Notes: generated by a model from the letters alone, not told the origin. 64,000 nt of DNA from Terribacillus sp. FSL K6-0262 (GCF_037977385.1 NZ_CP150277.1:2519001-2583000); one strand, 5' to 3'. Numbered from the stretch's first letter, positions 52,460 through 63,858 are shown. Made by a program: numbers and translations.

Positions 52460-53134
52460 ATGGAAAAACACGTAGTAGTCATCTTCCCGCATCCGGACGA
52501 CGAGGCTTTCGGAGCAGCTGGTACAATCGCCAAGTTCAGGGAAGAAGGAGTGCCTGTCACTTATCTATGCGGTACGTTAGGTGAAATGGGCCGAAATATG
52601 GGGAATCCGACTTTTGCGACGCGGGAATCCTTACCGGAAATCCGTAAAAAAGAATTGCAGGATGCTTGCGAAGTTATGGATGTCGAGCTGAAAATGCTTG
52701 GTTACCGGGATAAGGTCCTGGAATTCGAGGATTTATCCAAAGTCAGTGATCACTTGAAGGGACTGCTGGAACAGATCAAGCCAACACTCGTGATCACCCA
52801 TTATCCTGAATATGCAGTCCATCCGGACCACAATGCATTGGGGGCGGCGGCAATCGATGCGGTGTCGCGGATGGATGAAAGCACACGTCCGACGGTCTGG
52901 GCGCAAGCGTTCATGCGCGGATATCAGGAGATTCTAGGCAAGCCTGACGTTGTCCAGGATATTCGTCCATTCGTCAAAACAAAGGTGAAAACCATCCTTT
53001 GCCATAAATCCCAGGCACAAGGCGTACTTGGCAATGTCACTGGAGCGGAGCTTACGGAAGAGAACATGGAGTCCATAGCGCTGGAACATTTCAAAGAGGA
53101 GACATTCTATACTTGGAACTTCGATAACATATGA
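52460..53134 (+). CDS. bshB2: Bacillithiol biosynthesis deacetylase BshB2
   Basis: A 224-residue LmbE/PIG-L zinc deacetylase that removes acetyl from N-acetylglucosaminyl-malate in bacillithiol synthesis. The zinc and catalytic motif is IFPHPDDEAFGAAGTIA (HPDDE), with the second His pair in THYPEYAVHPDHNALG. YLCGTLGEMGRNMGNP is typical of the BshB2 (YojG) branch. AAGGAGGAG precedes ATG. bshA and bshC are not in the window. Confidence 0.92.
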   Translation: MEKHVVVIFPHPDDEAFGAAGTIAKFREEGVPVTYLCGTLGEMGRNMGNPTFATRESLPEIRKKELQDACEVMDVELKMLGYRDKVLEFEDLSKVSDHLKGLLEQIKPTLVITHYPEYAVHPDHNALGAAAIDAVSRMDESTRPTVWAQAFMRGYQEILGKPDVVQDIRPFVKTKVKTILCHKSQAQGVLGNVTGAELTEENMESIALEHFKEETFYTWNFDNI

Positions 53135-53161
53135 TTCGTATATGTGTAAAGGAGGCTTTGT

Positions 53162-54265
53162 ATGAGAACAGAAAGAAAGAGGATCCTGAAACAGCTCGAG
53201 GAAGGAAAGCTCACTGCCGAAGAAGCAGAGCTGGAGCTTGCAGCTCTTGATGAGCGTGCTTTCGGTGCTGTACAGCATACGGATGAAGAGAAGGAGCCGG
53301 TGGTGCAGGAGCTTGTCACGGCGGGCGAAGAGCCAAAATCCCAGCGTGTCGGTAAAGCAGCCAAGAAAAAGTCTGTTGGTCCGAAAGTACTGCAATATGT
53401 CCAGCAGGCTTTCACCAAGATCAAGAATGCCGACCTGGATTTGAACTTCGGCGATCATCATGTAGTCGAGCATATATTTCAGGCAGATGAGACATTCTCG
53501 AAAATGGACCTGAAAATCTATAATGGCTCTGTTACGATCAAAAGCTGGACCGAGCCTCTTGCCCGTCTGGAAACAAAGGCGAAAGTCTATCAGGAAGAGG
53601 ATGAGCAGGCTGCCAGAAGGCGGTTCACGGATAAAGCCTATTTTGCCGTCGCGGATGGAAAATTGCAGTTCTCGCTGCAGGATAAACGGATCAAACCGGA
53701 AATCACCTTGTATGTCCCGGAAGCAGTATATGATGAATGTGTCGTGAAAACCTTCAATGGAACGATCCGGACCGATTCGGTGAGCAGTGTGAATATCTAT
53801 TGCAAGACGACAAATGGAAGCATCGATCTCCATGGGGGAGGCGGCTCGATAGTCAGCGCCGAGACATCGAACGGCAGCATCAAGCTGAAGCAGGTGACAG
53901 CAAAAGATCTGCTTTGTGAATCCGTCAATGGCTCACTTAGGCTGGAGGGAAGTTTCCGTAAGCTTGATGCCCAAACGTTCAATGGCAGTATCCATTGCGA
54001 GTGGCATAATTCCGATCCGGACAGTGCATTTTTCAAGGCAACCAATGGCAGTATCCGGTTGAAGTCCCTGGCCGCGATTCCTTTGAACGGACGGATTACG
54101 ACGAATATCGGATCTCTGCATTGCGACTTGGACGAATATATCGTCATAGATGAATCGAAGGAAGTCGTCAAGAAAGCACTGAAATTCGAGACTTACCCAG
54201 CAGCGCAGGAAAAGCTTCATTTGGAAGCGAACACGAAAACGGGTTCTGTCTGGGTCCTTCCATGA
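53162..54265 (+). CDS. yvlB: DUF4097-family beta-repeat protein
   Basis: A 367-residue protein resembling B. subtilis YvlB. Residues 1-35 form a short helical YvlB N-terminal domain (RKRILKQLEEGKLTAEEAELEL); from about 100 onward the protein is made of short beta strands with a repeating T/A/S-x-NGS/T-I motif (TFNGTIRT, TTNGSIDL, TSNGSIKL, SVNGSLRL, TFNGSIHC, ATNGSIRL) spaced about 20 residues, suggesting a beta-solenoid. No signal peptide. In B. subtilis the yvl operon belongs to envelope-stress regulons; its function is not known. AAAGGAGG precedes ATG. Confidence 0.8.
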   Translation: MRTERKRILKQLEEGKLTAEEAELELAALDERAFGAVQHTDEEKEPVVQELVTAGEEPKSQRVGKAAKKKSVGPKVLQYVQQAFTKIKNADLDLNFGDHHVVEHIFQADETFSKMDLKIYNGSVTIKSWTEPLARLETKAKVYQEEDEQAARRRFTDKAYFAVADGKLQFSLQDKRIKPEITLYVPEAVYDECVVKTFNGTIRTDSVSSVNIYCKTTNGSIDLHGGGGSIVSAETSNGSIKLKQVTAKDLLCESVNGSLRLEGSFRKLDAQTFNGSIHCEWHNSDPDSAFFKATNGSIRLKSLAAIPLNGRITTNIGSLHCDLDEYIVIDESKEVVKKALKFETYPAAQEKLHLEANTKTGSVWVLP

Positions 54266-54266
54266 T

Positions 54267-54623
54267 ATGCTGAGATGGATTTTGACACTATTGCTGAATA
54301 GCGTGTCATTGATCATTGTGAGCCGTATCTTCGACTCCTTTTATGTAGAGGGCTTCGGGACTGCCATCCTGGCCAGCTTCATCCTGTCGATTCTGAATAT
54401 CCTTGTCCGGCCTGTGCTGATTGTCCTGACACTGCCGCTGACCGCTTTGACGCTAGGATTGTTTTTGTTTGTGATCAACGCAATCACCTTGATGATCACA
54501 CAAGGCTTGATCGGGGATAATTTCATAATCGATGGATTCGGGACAGCAATCATTGCGGCAATCATACTTGCCTTGCTGAATCTCTTGCTGAACTGGCTCA
54601 TCCGGGATCGGATCACGAGCTGA
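54267..54623 (+). CDS. yvlD: Phage-holin-4-family membrane protein
   Basis: A 118-residue protein with four membrane segments (about 4-22, 28-48, 53-75, 85-110), separated by glycine turns such as GFGTAILASFILSILNILVRP and FGTAIIAAIILALLNLLLNW. This repeated GFGTAI-A-I motif is typical of the YvlD family. The start follows the yvlB stop by one base, so both are coupled. yvlA and yvlC of the B. subtilis operon are missing. Role unknown. Confidence 0.88.
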   Translation: MLRWILTLLLNSVSLIIVSRIFDSFYVEGFGTAILASFILSILNILVRPVLIVLTLPLTALTLGLFLFVINAITLMITQGLIGDNFIIDGFGTAIIAAIILALLNLLLNWLIRDRITS

Positions 54624-54627
54624 AACC

Positions 54628-54660
54628 AAGCCTTGCAGCGGCATGCTGCAGGGCCTTTTT
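54628..54660 (+). terminator. Terminator after yvlD
   Basis: GCCTTGCAGC / GCTGCAGGGC stem (one wobble) followed by CTTTTTT. Confidence 0.82.
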
Positions 54661-54730
54661 TATGCCCAGGTATCTATCTTTTCGGGAAGTATGCTAGAAT
54701 AAACAAGAATTGTTAGGATGGAGGGTTTTT

Positions 54731-55687
54731 ATGGCAAAAGTAGTCATTCAGGATTTATTGGATCGTTTCAATCTGGAATTGCTGACTGGGAATACAGGCG
54801 TACAACGTGAAATTTTCATGAGTGATATTTCCCGTCCTGGTATAGAGTTGACAGGTTATTTTAAATATTATCCGAAAGATCGGCTGCAATTGTTCGGTAA
54901 GACGGAGCTTTCCTTTTTGGAGGAGCTGACAAGCGAACAGAAGAAGGATCGGTTTGAGAAGATTTGCTCTGATATCACACCTGGTTTGATCATTACGAGA
55001 GGCCAGGAAGTGCCGCCGGAGATGATGGAAGCGGCAGAGGCTGCCGGTGTCCCGATTTTACGGTCGCCGCATAAGACGACACGTGTCATCAGCCGGATAA
55101 CGAATTTCCTGGAGGCCAGGTTTGCACCATTCACAGCAGTCCATGGAGTGTTGGTGGATATCTATGGAATCGGCATCCTGATCACCGGCCAGAGCGGTGT
55201 CGGAAAAAGTGAAACAGCGTTGGAGCTCGTCAAGCGCGGGCATCGTCTTGTTGCTGACGACAGCGTCGAAATCCGGCAGGAGGATTACGATACCCTTATC
55301 GGAAATTCGCCTTCCTTGATCGAGCATTTATTGGAGATCAGGGGTTTGGGCATCATCAATGTCATGACATTGTTTGGCGCAGGGGCAGTGCGCAGCCATA
55401 AGAAAATATCGATCGTCATCAATTTGGAAACCTGGGATCAATCAAAACAATATGATCGGGTCGGATTGGATGAAGATACGATGAAAATCATGGATGTCAA
55501 TGTACCGAAGATGACGGTCCCTGTACGTCCGGGGCGTAACTTGGCTGTCATCATCGAGGTGGCTGCGATGAACTTCCGCCTGAAACGGATGGGTGTGAAT
55601 GCAGCGGAGGAATTCTCGCAGCGTCTGACGAAAATGATAGAAACAGGAAAAGATAATGGGGGAGACATGACGGATGGAAATGTGTGA
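54731..55687 (+). CDS. hprK: HPr kinase/phosphorylase
   Basis: A 318-residue bifunctional enzyme that phosphorylates HPr (and Crh) on Ser46 when fructose-1,6-bisphosphate is high and removes the phosphate when phosphate is high; P-Ser-HPr is the co-repressor of CcpA. The N-terminal domain spans residues 1-130; Walker A is [16 protein letters not shown] (about 150-165), followed by [11 protein letters not shown] and the HprK signature [24 protein letters not shown] at 54731 is chosen for GGAGGG upstream. It overlaps lgt by 14 bases. CcpA-like sites near glpF and the IIA gene are its likely downstream targets here. Confidence 0.96.
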   Translation: MAKVVIQDLLDRFNLELLTGNTGVQREIFMSDISRPGIELTGYFKYYPKDRLQLFGKTELSFLEELTSEQKKDRFEKICSDITPGLIITRGQEVPPEMMEAAEAAGVPILRSPHKTTRVISRITNFLEARFAPFTAVHGVLVDIYGIGILITGQSGVGKSETALELVKRGHRLVADDSVEIRQEDYDTLIGNSPSLIEHLLEIRGLGIINVMTLFGAGAVRSHKKISIVINLETWDQSKQYDRVGLDEDTMKIMDVNVPKMTVPVRPGRNLAVIIEVAAMNFRLKRMGVNAAEEFSQRLTKMIETGKDNGGDMTDGNV

Positions 55688-56492
55688 AGCACAACCATTG
55701 AACCGGGTGTTTTTGGAGATCGGTTCACTGACGATTTACTGGTATGGCGTCATCATTGCAGTCGGTGCAGCCCTCGGTCTATGGCTGGCCATCCGCGAAT
55801 CGAAAAGGCGCGGATTACATAAAGATACGTTTGTGGACTTTCTGGTATTTGCCATTCCGGCAGCTATCATCTGTGCCCGTATTTATTACGTTGTTTTCGA
55901 ATGGGAAAACTATGCAGACGGTCCGTTTTGGAAGGTGTTTGCCATTTGGGAAGGCGGCATTGCCATCCATGGAGCATTGATCGGATCCATCATCACGGCA
56001 ATCATTTTCTGCCGTGTGAAAAAGATACCGTTTTGGAAGCTGGCGGATATTACTGCGCCGAGTTTGATTCTTGGGCAGGCTATCGGCCGCTGGGGTAATT
56101 TCATGAACCAGGAAGCCCATGGAGGTCCAGTTTCGGAAGAGGCATATCAGAACTTCATCCAGTACTTACCGGATTTCATCAATAACCAAATGTGTATCGA
56201 TGGTGTTCTCTATCATCCGACTTTCCTTTATGAATCACTATGGAATATCCTTGGTTTCGTCATCTTGCTTGTTTTACGCAGGGTGAATTTGAAGCGCGGG
56301 GAAATGTTCTTGTTCTATCTTGCTTGGTATAGCCTTGGACGCTACTTCATCGAGGGTATGCGGACGGATAGCCTTGTTGCCGATGGCCTGCGGGCGGCGC
56401 AAGTTGTTTCCATCGCAGCGATCGTCCTTGCGGTGGTCATCGTGATCATCCGGCGCCGTCCAGGAGCGAAGACACCTCGTTATAAAGACTAG
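55674..56492 (+). CDS. lgt: Prolipoprotein diacylglyceryl transferase
   Basis: A 272-residue integral membrane enzyme with seven segments that moves diacylglycerol from phosphatidylglycerol onto the lipobox cysteine of prolipoproteins. The Lgt signature [14 protein letters not shown] and [15 protein letters not shown] are present, and the periplasmic Arg/His positions in [17 protein letters not shown]-type site precedes ATG at 55674. It would modify the cccB and LprI-type lipoproteins in this window. Confidence 0.95.
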   Translation: MEMCEAQPLNRVFLEIGSLTIYWYGVIIAVGAALGLWLAIRESKRRGLHKDTFVDFLVFAIPAAIICARIYYVVFEWENYADGPFWKVFAIWEGGIAIHGALIGSIITAIIFCRVKKIPFWKLADITAPSLILGQAIGRWGNFMNQEAHGGPVSEEAYQNFIQYLPDFINNQMCIDGVLYHPTFLYESLWNILGFVILLVLRRVNLKRGEMFLFYLAWYSLGRYFIEGMRTDSLVADGLRAAQVVSIAAIVLAVVIVIIRRRPGAKTPRYKD

Positions 56493-56516
56493 GAATAGAG
56501 AGAGGCGAATGCGATT

Positions 56517-57188
56517 ATGGCAATCACGACATTGTTATTTGATTTGGATGGAACACTGATCGATTCGAATAGCCTGATTCTGGCATCCTACACGGCAACA
56601 TTGGAGCAGTATATGGGCCGGACATATGAGCGCGAGGAATTGCTCCCGTTCATCGGTCCGCCGCTGAAGGATGTTTTCGAGAACATCGACGCCGAGAGGG
56701 CGGAAGAAATGATCGCAGCATATCGGAAGCATAATCTGGAGCATCATGATGCATATGTAGAGGCTTATCCATATGTCGCTGAAACTTTGCAGGAACTGAA
56801 GCAGGCAGGTTTTAAACTGGGGATTGTCACAACAAAGGTCCGGGAAACTGCAGAGCGCGGTCTTCGGGTATGCGGTCTTGGAGGATTGTTCGATGTCGTG
56901 ATCGGGTATGATGATATCGAACATGCAAAGCCGCATCCGGAACCTGTGCTGAAAGGGCTGGAGGCGCTTGGCAGTGTCCCGGGGGAAGCCATCATGATCG
57001 GTGATAATCATCATGATATTGAGTCCGGGAAGAATGCGGGTGCAAAAACTGCCGGTGTGGCTTGGTCGATCAAGGGCAAAGAAACCTTGCTGACATATGG
57101 GCCGGATTATATGCTGGAGGATATCCGTGATTTATTCGACATCGTAAAGGAAGACGCGCATGCGGAAAACGGAAAGCTATCCCGTTAA
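56517..57188 (+). CDS. ppaX: Pyrophosphatase PpaX (HAD superfamily)
   Basis: A 223-residue HAD phosphatase. The nucleophile motif is LLFDLDGTLIDSNSL, motif II GIVTTKVRE, and motif III/IV GDNHHDIESGKNAGAKTAG. The B. subtilis enzyme hydrolyses the pyrophosphate formed when HprK dephosphorylates P-Ser-HPr, which explains its place in the hprK-lgt-ppaX operon. GAGAGAGGCGA precedes ATG. The end overlaps yvoF by 29 bases. Confidence 0.92.
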   Translation: MAITTLLFDLDGTLIDSNSLILASYTATLEQYMGRTYEREELLPFIGPPLKDVFENIDAERAEEMIAAYRKHNLEHHDAYVEAYPYVAETLQELKQAGFKLGIVTTKVRETAERGLRVCGLGGLFDVVIGYDDIEHAKPHPEPVLKGLEALGSVPGEAIMIGDNHHDIESGKNAGAKTAGVAWSIKGKETLLTYGPDYMLEDIRDLFDIVKEDAHAENGKLSR

Positions 57189-57669
57189 AGGACCGAATTC
57201 GCTGTGGCAGTTATATAAAACAATCCCTTTTTGGAAAGTAGCCAGGAATTTCGCCGTGGTCCAGATTGGACGATATACGCCATTCCTTGGTTTGAAGAAC
57301 AGGCTTTACCGATCCTTTCTCAAAATGAAAATCGGTGAAGAAACAGCATTGGCTGTTATGGTCGTGCCGGATTTCCTGTATCCGGAGCGGATCACGATAG
57401 GAAAGAACAGCATCATCGGTTATAATACGACCATCCTGGCCCATGAATATTTGACGGATGAATACCGCCTTGGGGATGTCATCATCGGGGATAATGTGAT
57501 GGTGGGAGCCAATACGACGATCCTGCCCGGCGTCACCATCGGAGACGGAGCGGTCATTTCGGCTGCCACGCTTGTCCACCGGGATGTCCCTCCTGGTGCC
57601 ATGGTGGGCGGAAATCCGATGCAAATGATTTATACAGCAGAACAACGACAGGACAAGCAGACAACCTAA
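57160..57669 (+). CDS. yvoF: Hexapeptide-repeat acyltransferase
   Basis: A 169-residue left-handed beta-helix acetyltransferase of the CysE/LacA/NodL type. A basic N-terminal helical segment (about 1-50) precedes hexapeptide repeats (ITIGKNSIIGYNTTIL, VIIGDNVMVGANTTILPGVTIGDGAVISAATLV) and AMVGGNPMQMI. The substrate is unknown. It begins inside the ppaX end, indicating co-expression, and matches YvoF by position. Confidence 0.87.
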   Translation: MRKTESYPVKGPNSLWQLYKTIPFWKVARNFAVVQIGRYTPFLGLKNRLYRSFLKMKIGEETALAVMVVPDFLYPERITIGKNSIIGYNTTILAHEYLTDEYRLGDVIIGDNVMVGANTTILPGVTIGDGAVISAATLVHRDVPPGAMVGGNPMQMIYTAEQRQDKQTT

Positions 57670-57684
57670 GTGTCTGCTTGTTTC
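57655..57684 (+). terminator. Terminator overlapping the end of yvoF
   Basis: AAGCAGACA / TGTCTGCTT stem; the yvoF stop is in the loop. The T tail is TTGTTT. Confidence 0.65.
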
Positions 57685-57700
57685 ATGAAGGAGGAAAAGA

Positions 57701-58243
57701 ATGGATTTAGGACAACGGATATTACCTGCAGCCCGTAATGAGCGGGATTTCGATGAATTGCTCCAGCGGGAAGATATGCAGATGATGGTGCTGCTTGAGA
57801 CAAGGATCGCCCAGCTTCCTTCCCAGATCAAATATGCCAAAAAAGCAGGGAAGAAAGTGTTTCTTCATGTTGACTTGATACAGGGACTGAAGACAGATGA
57901 TGCCGGGATGGACTTTGTCTGTCAGCGTCTGAAGCCGGATGGTGTCATATCGACAAGGACGAATGTTATCAGTGCAGCCAAAAAATATAAGATAACCGCT
58001 GTGCAGCGTTTGTTTTTGATTGATGGACACGCGCTTGATCATAATCTTTCACTGGTCAAGAAGGCGCAGCCTGATTACATCGAAGTATTGCCGGGGTTAA
58101 TTCCTCATATGATAAAAGAAGTATCCGAAAAAATCGGCGTGCCGGTCATAGCTGGAGGGCTCATACGCACCCAGGAAGATGTGGATGCCGCTCTGGAAGC
58201 GGGGGCAACAGCCGTTTCCACATCAAAAAAAAGTTTATGGTAA
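57701..58243 (+). CDS. glpP: Glycerol-3-phosphate-responsive antiterminator
   Basis: A 180-residue GlpP. In B. subtilis it binds glycerol-3-phosphate and then the leader RNAs of glpFK and glpD, preventing termination and stabilising the mRNA. Family segments: VLLETRIAQLPSQIKYAKKAGKKVFLHVDLIQGL, DAGMDFVCQRLKPDGVISTR, YIEVLPGLIPHMIKEV, GAGLI-type AGGLIRTQEDVDAAL. The fold is a TIM-like barrel with a phosphate site near the C-terminus. GGAGG precedes ATG. It is directly upstream of glpFK and within reach of both leader targets. Confidence 0.94.
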   Translation: MDLGQRILPAARNERDFDELLQREDMQMMVLLETRIAQLPSQIKYAKKAGKKVFLHVDLIQGLKTDDAGMDFVCQRLKPDGVISTRTNVISAAKKYKITAVQRLFLIDGHALDHNLSLVKKAQPDYIEVLPGLIPHMIKEVSEKIGVPVIAGGLIRTQEDVDAALEAGATAVSTSKKSLW

Positions 58244-58247
58244 GTCC

Positions 58248-58276
58248 TTGACACCGCTTTCAATTAGGTGTAAAGT
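58248..58276 (+). promoter_or_regulatory. glpFK promoter with overlapping cre site
   Basis: A perfect -35 TTGACA (58248-58253), 17-base spacer and TAAAGT. The bases 58248-58262 also match the CcpA consensus WTGNAANCGNWWNCW at 14 of 15 positions, so CcpA binding would block polymerase directly. Confidence 0.75.
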
Positions 58277-58314
58277 CTATCTATAAGTTAATAATAATGA
58301 TCGGAGATACGGAG

Positions 58315-58378
58315 AATCCATTACCTTTTTAGTACACGTCAGGTGTTTACTATGTTATATTAGGTGATGGATTTTTCT
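58315..58378 (+). terminator. Leader terminator / GlpP target of glpFK
   Basis: AATCCATTACCT and AGGTGATGGATT form a 12-base stem (one G-U) with a 35-base loop, followed by TTTCT. It lies 40 bases after the promoter and 140 bases before glpF, as expected for the antitermination site of GlpP. Confidence 0.7.
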
Positions 58379-58472
58379 AATCCAAAAGACAGCGCTTCCT
58401 TAATAATATTTTTAGGTTGAATGTAGCTATTTTTTTATGATTCTGCAAAGTGCGGTTATTTTGGACGCTGAA

Positions 58473-58487
58473 TGAAAGCGCTCTCCG
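58473..58487. promoter_or_regulatory. Second cre-like site in the glpF leader
   Basis: ATGAAAGCGCTCTCC matches the CcpA consensus at 13 of 15 positions, 32 bases before the glpF start, a roadblock position. Confidence 0.5.
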
Positions 58488-58518
58488 AAAAATTCTATCA
58501 ATAAAGGGGACAATCACA

Positions 58519-60851
<2,333 letters not shown>

Positions 60852-60858
60852 TATACCT

Positions 60859-60886
60859 TTTCAAATCGGGCTGGGCATGTTATACT
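60859..60886 (+). promoter_or_regulatory. Probable promoter of glpD
   Basis: TTTCAA, 16-base spacer and TATACT, right after glpK. Confidence 0.45.
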
Positions 60887-60920
60887 GAAGTCACAAGTTA
60901 ATGATTCGGCCCGAGACATT

Positions 60921-60975
60921 GGAGAGACCGCGAATATCTATACATTGTATGGATTATTTGTGGTCTCTTTCTGCT
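60921..60975 (+). terminator. glpD leader hairpin (GlpP target)
   Basis: GGAGAGACC (60921-60929) pairs with GGTCTCTTT (60962-60970), with G-U pairs at the base and a 32-base loop, followed by a pyrimidine-rich stretch (CTGCTTTCT). This resembles the inverted repeat that GlpP reads in B. subtilis glpD. Confidence 0.6.
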
Positions 60976-61049
60976 TTCTATACATGACTTCTACTATAAT
61001 GGGGTATAGAAATAGAAGAGCCGCTGAATCTAAAAAGGAGTGTTCAAGC

Positions 61050-62732
61050 ATGACTGTTTTCTCTAGTAAGAAACGTAACGAAATTTATGCGAACTTAACT
61101 GATAAACCTTTGGATCTTCTTGTCATTGGTGGTGGGATCACTGGTTCCGGTATCTCACTTGATGCAAGAATGCGCGGAATGAATGTAGGTCTTGTAGAAA
61201 TGCAGGACTTCGCAGCAGGTACTTCCTCCCGCTCAACTAAATTGGTTCACGGTGGTTTGCGCTATTTGAAACAATTCGAAGTCAAAATGGTTGCAGAAGT
61301 TGGTAAAGAACGTGAAATCGTATACGAAAATGGTCCTCACGTAACAACTCCTGAATGGATGCTGCTTCCGTTCCACAAAGGCGGTACATTCGGTCCGTTC
61401 ACTACCAACATCGGTTTGCGTGTATATGACTATCTTGCTGGTGTGAAAAAAGCGGAACGCCGCACAATGCTGAAACGTGAAGAAGTATTGGAAAGAGAGC
61501 CGCTTGTAAAATCTGAAGGCTTGCTTGGCGGCGGCCGTTATGTGGAATACAAAACGGACGATGCCCGCTTGACATTGGAAGTTCTGAAAAAAGCGGTTGA
61601 AAAAGGCGTTAACGCAATCAACTATACAAAAGTAATCGAATTCATCTATGATGCTGGCGGTAAAGTTACCGGTGTCGTAGCAGAAGATGTAACAACTGGT
61701 GACAAGCACCGTATCTTCGCTAAGAAAATCGTCAATGCCGGCGGTCCTTGGGTGGATACGATCCGTGAAAAAGATGGATCCAAAAAAGGCAAAACACTGC
61801 ATCTTACAAAAGGTGTCCACTTGGTATTCGACGGACAGCGCTTCCCGTTGCGCCAAGCCGTATACTTCGATACTCCGGATGGCCGGATGGTATTCGCGAT
61901 TCCGCGTGAAGGCAAGACATATGTCGGTACAACAGATACAACATACAAAGGTGACATCCAGCATCCAGTCATGACTGTCGAGGATCGTGATTATATCATC
62001 GATTCCATCAACTACATGTTCCCGACTGTGGAAATCACAAAAGATGATGTGGAATCCAGCTGGGCTGGCCTTCGTCCGCTTATCCAAGAGGAAGGCAAGA
62101 AACCGGGCGAGATTTCCCGTAAAGATGAAATCTTCGTTTCCGACAGCGGCTTGATTTCCATGGCCGGCGGTAAGCTGACTGGTTACCGCAAAATGGCAAT
62201 CGAAGCAGTCAATCTTGTGGCTAAACAGTTCAAGGAAGAAGAAGGCATCCTTTATTCCGAATCCGATACGAAGAACCTGCCTATTTCTGGTGGGGAAGTC
62301 GGCGGATCCAAAGGATTCGAACGCTTCAAAGAACGTAAAGTGGATGAAGGGAAAGCAATCGGACTTTCTGCTGAAGACGCATTGAAAATGGTAAGCCGCT
62401 ACGGAGCGAATGTCGATAAAGTCTTCAGCCGCTTCGAAACATTGAAGGATGAAGCGAAAGCTGCCAATATCGATGCTCTTGTATTCGCACAGCTGCGTTA
62501 TGCGATTGAAGAAGAACTGGCATACAAACCAGTCGATTTCTTCGTTCGACGCACAGGCGCGCTGCTATTCAACATCGACTTTGTTCATGCTAACAAAGAT
62601 GCGGTTATTGATTACATGGCTGAAACATTGGGTTATACTGCTGAGCAGAAAGCAGAATATACACGTGAACTGGAAGTCTTGGCAAAAGAAGCAGTTGTAC
62701 CAGTTAAAGAAGACGACTTGCAAACTGTTTGA
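61050..62732 (+). CDS. glpD: Aerobic glycerol-3-phosphate dehydrogenase
   Basis: A 560-residue FAD flavoprotein at the inner face of the membrane that oxidises glycerol-3-phosphate to dihydroxyacetone phosphate and reduces menaquinone. The FAD motif is DLLVIGGGITGSGISLDA; family blocks DFAAGTSSRSTKLVHGGLRYL, INYTKVIEF, VNAGGPWVDTIR, and TYVGTTDTTYKGD are present, and the C-terminal helical domain (RYAIEEELAYKPVDFFVRRTG) is complete. ATG at 61050 is chosen for AAAAGGAG; a longer frame from 60945 overlaps the leader hairpin. Expression likely needs GlpP. Confidence 0.96.
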   Translation: MTVFSSKKRNEIYANLTDKPLDLLVIGGGITGSGISLDARMRGMNVGLVEMQDFAAGTSSRSTKLVHGGLRYLKQFEVKMVAEVGKEREIVYENGPHVTTPEWMLLPFHKGGTFGPFTTNIGLRVYDYLAGVKKAERRTMLKREEVLEREPLVKSEGLLGGGRYVEYKTDDARLTLEVLKKAVEKGVNAINYTKVIEFIYDAGGKVTGVVAEDVTTGDKHRIFAKKIVNAGGPWVDTIREKDGSKKGKTLHLTKGVHLVFDGQRFPLRQAVYFDTPDGRMVFAIPREGKTYVGTTDTTYKGDIQHPVMTVEDRDYIIDSINYMFPTVEITKDDVESSWAGLRPLIQEEGKKPGEISRKDEIFVSDSGLISMAGGKLTGYRKMAIEAVNLVAKQFKEEEGILYSESDTKNLPISGGEVGGSKGFERFKERKVDEGKAIGLSAEDALKMVSRYGANVDKVFSRFETLKDEAKAANIDALVFAQLRYAIEEELAYKPVDFFVRRTGALLFNIDFVHANKDAVIDYMAETLGYTAEQKAEYTRELEVLAKEAVVPVKEDDLQTV

Positions 62733-62745
62733 TCATTCATCCAGG

Positions 62746-62779
62746 AGACTGTTTCCCTTAGGGGGGACAGTCTTTTTTT
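62746..62779 (+). terminator. Terminator after glpD
   Basis: AGACTGT / ACAGTCT with inner CCC/GGG pairing, followed by seven T. Confidence 0.88.
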
Positions 62780-62850
62780 CTTAAGGTGTAGGACCGGGTG
62801 TGGAAATATGATATACTTCATGGGATATCTAATGCAGTAGGAGGAAACAC

Positions 62851-63858
62851 ATGCAAACGCTGGAACCAGCAGAGCAGCAGGCACGACCGACTAACATCAT
62901 CCCCTTCATACCGGAAGGAGATTTCTATTATACAAAGGGCATCGAGGCCTATCGGAACGGTAAGCTGGACAAAGCCATGAAATGGCTTGAAAAAGCGATC
63001 GAGAAGGAACCGACGGAAGTGATCTATCACTGCCAGAAGTCGGTTATTTTTACGGAAATGGGAGCATTCCATAAAGCGATTTATATCCTGGATGACATCA
63101 TCAAAGAGCATGGGGAGAGCTATGCCGAATGCTTCTACATGCTTGCCTATAATTATTCGAAGCTTGGTTATATGCATGATGCGGAGAAGTTCGCCAACTT
63201 GTATCTGGAGATGGATCCGGAAGGGGATTTCCGGCATCAGGCCGAGGAGCTGCTGACCTATGTGGAAGCCGAGGAAGAAGACGATGAGCTTTGGACGACA
63301 GAGGAAGAGGATGAGCTCATCATGTTCCAGGAGTCGGCTTTTTATTATTTGGAACGGGAAGAATGGCAGTTCGCTTTACCTATTTTGGAAGAAATGATGA
63401 GCATGTTCCCGGAGCATATGCTGGCAAAACATGAGTATGCCAAGGCGCTTTTCTATACTGGCAACCAGAAAGAAGCTGTGCGGATGGAAGAAGAGCATCT
63501 GGAGAGCGAGCAAGTCTCTGTCTACACCCATGTCAATCTTGCCGTGTTTTATCACGAAATGCGTTGCTTCGACCAACGGGATGAGCATCTTCGCCTGCTT
63601 CGTAATATTTTCCCGATTCATGAAGAGCAGCATCTGCGCATCGCATGCGCTTTTTCCATGACCGGCCATTATGAAGATGCGGTTGACCGCTTTCTCCATT
63701 TGGATAAAAGACGCGTGAAAGGACATGCTTCCTATTATAAGTGGTTCAGCTTGGCGGCAAAGAAGGCCGGTAATGAAGAATATGCCGAAAAGCTGTGGCA
63801 GGAAGGCAGCCGCAGATTCAGCCATTTGAACAAAGAGGATTTTCATTGGCTTTCCTGA
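62851..63858 (+). CDS. yvcD: TPR-repeat protein
   Basis: A 335-residue soluble protein with tetratricopeptide repeats: about residues 25-60 (YYTKGIEAYRNGKLDKAMKWLEKAIEKEP), 60-95, 95-125, and further repeats in the C-terminal half (HEYAKALFYTGNQKEAVRMEEEHLE; YYKWFSLAAKKAGNEEYAEKLW), with an acidic break near 135-155 (EAEEEDDELWTTEEEDE). It corresponds to YvcD upstream of trxB in B. subtilis. The function is unknown; TPRs imply protein binding. AGGAGGAAAC precedes ATG. Confidence 0.85.
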   Translation: MQTLEPAEQQARPTNIIPFIPEGDFYYTKGIEAYRNGKLDKAMKWLEKAIEKEPTEVIYHCQKSVIFTEMGAFHKAIYILDDIIKEHGESYAECFYMLAYNYSKLGYMHDAEKFANLYLEMDPEGDFRHQAEELLTYVEAEEEDDELWTTEEEDELIMFQESAFYYLEREEWQFALPILEEMMSMFPEHMLAKHEYAKALFYTGNQKEAVRMEEEHLESEQVSVYTHVNLAVFYHEMRCFDQRDEHLRLLRNIFPIHEEQHLRIACAFSMTGHYEDAVDRFLHLDKRRVKGHASYYKWFSLAAKKAGNEEYAEKLWQEGSRRFSHLNKEDFHWLS

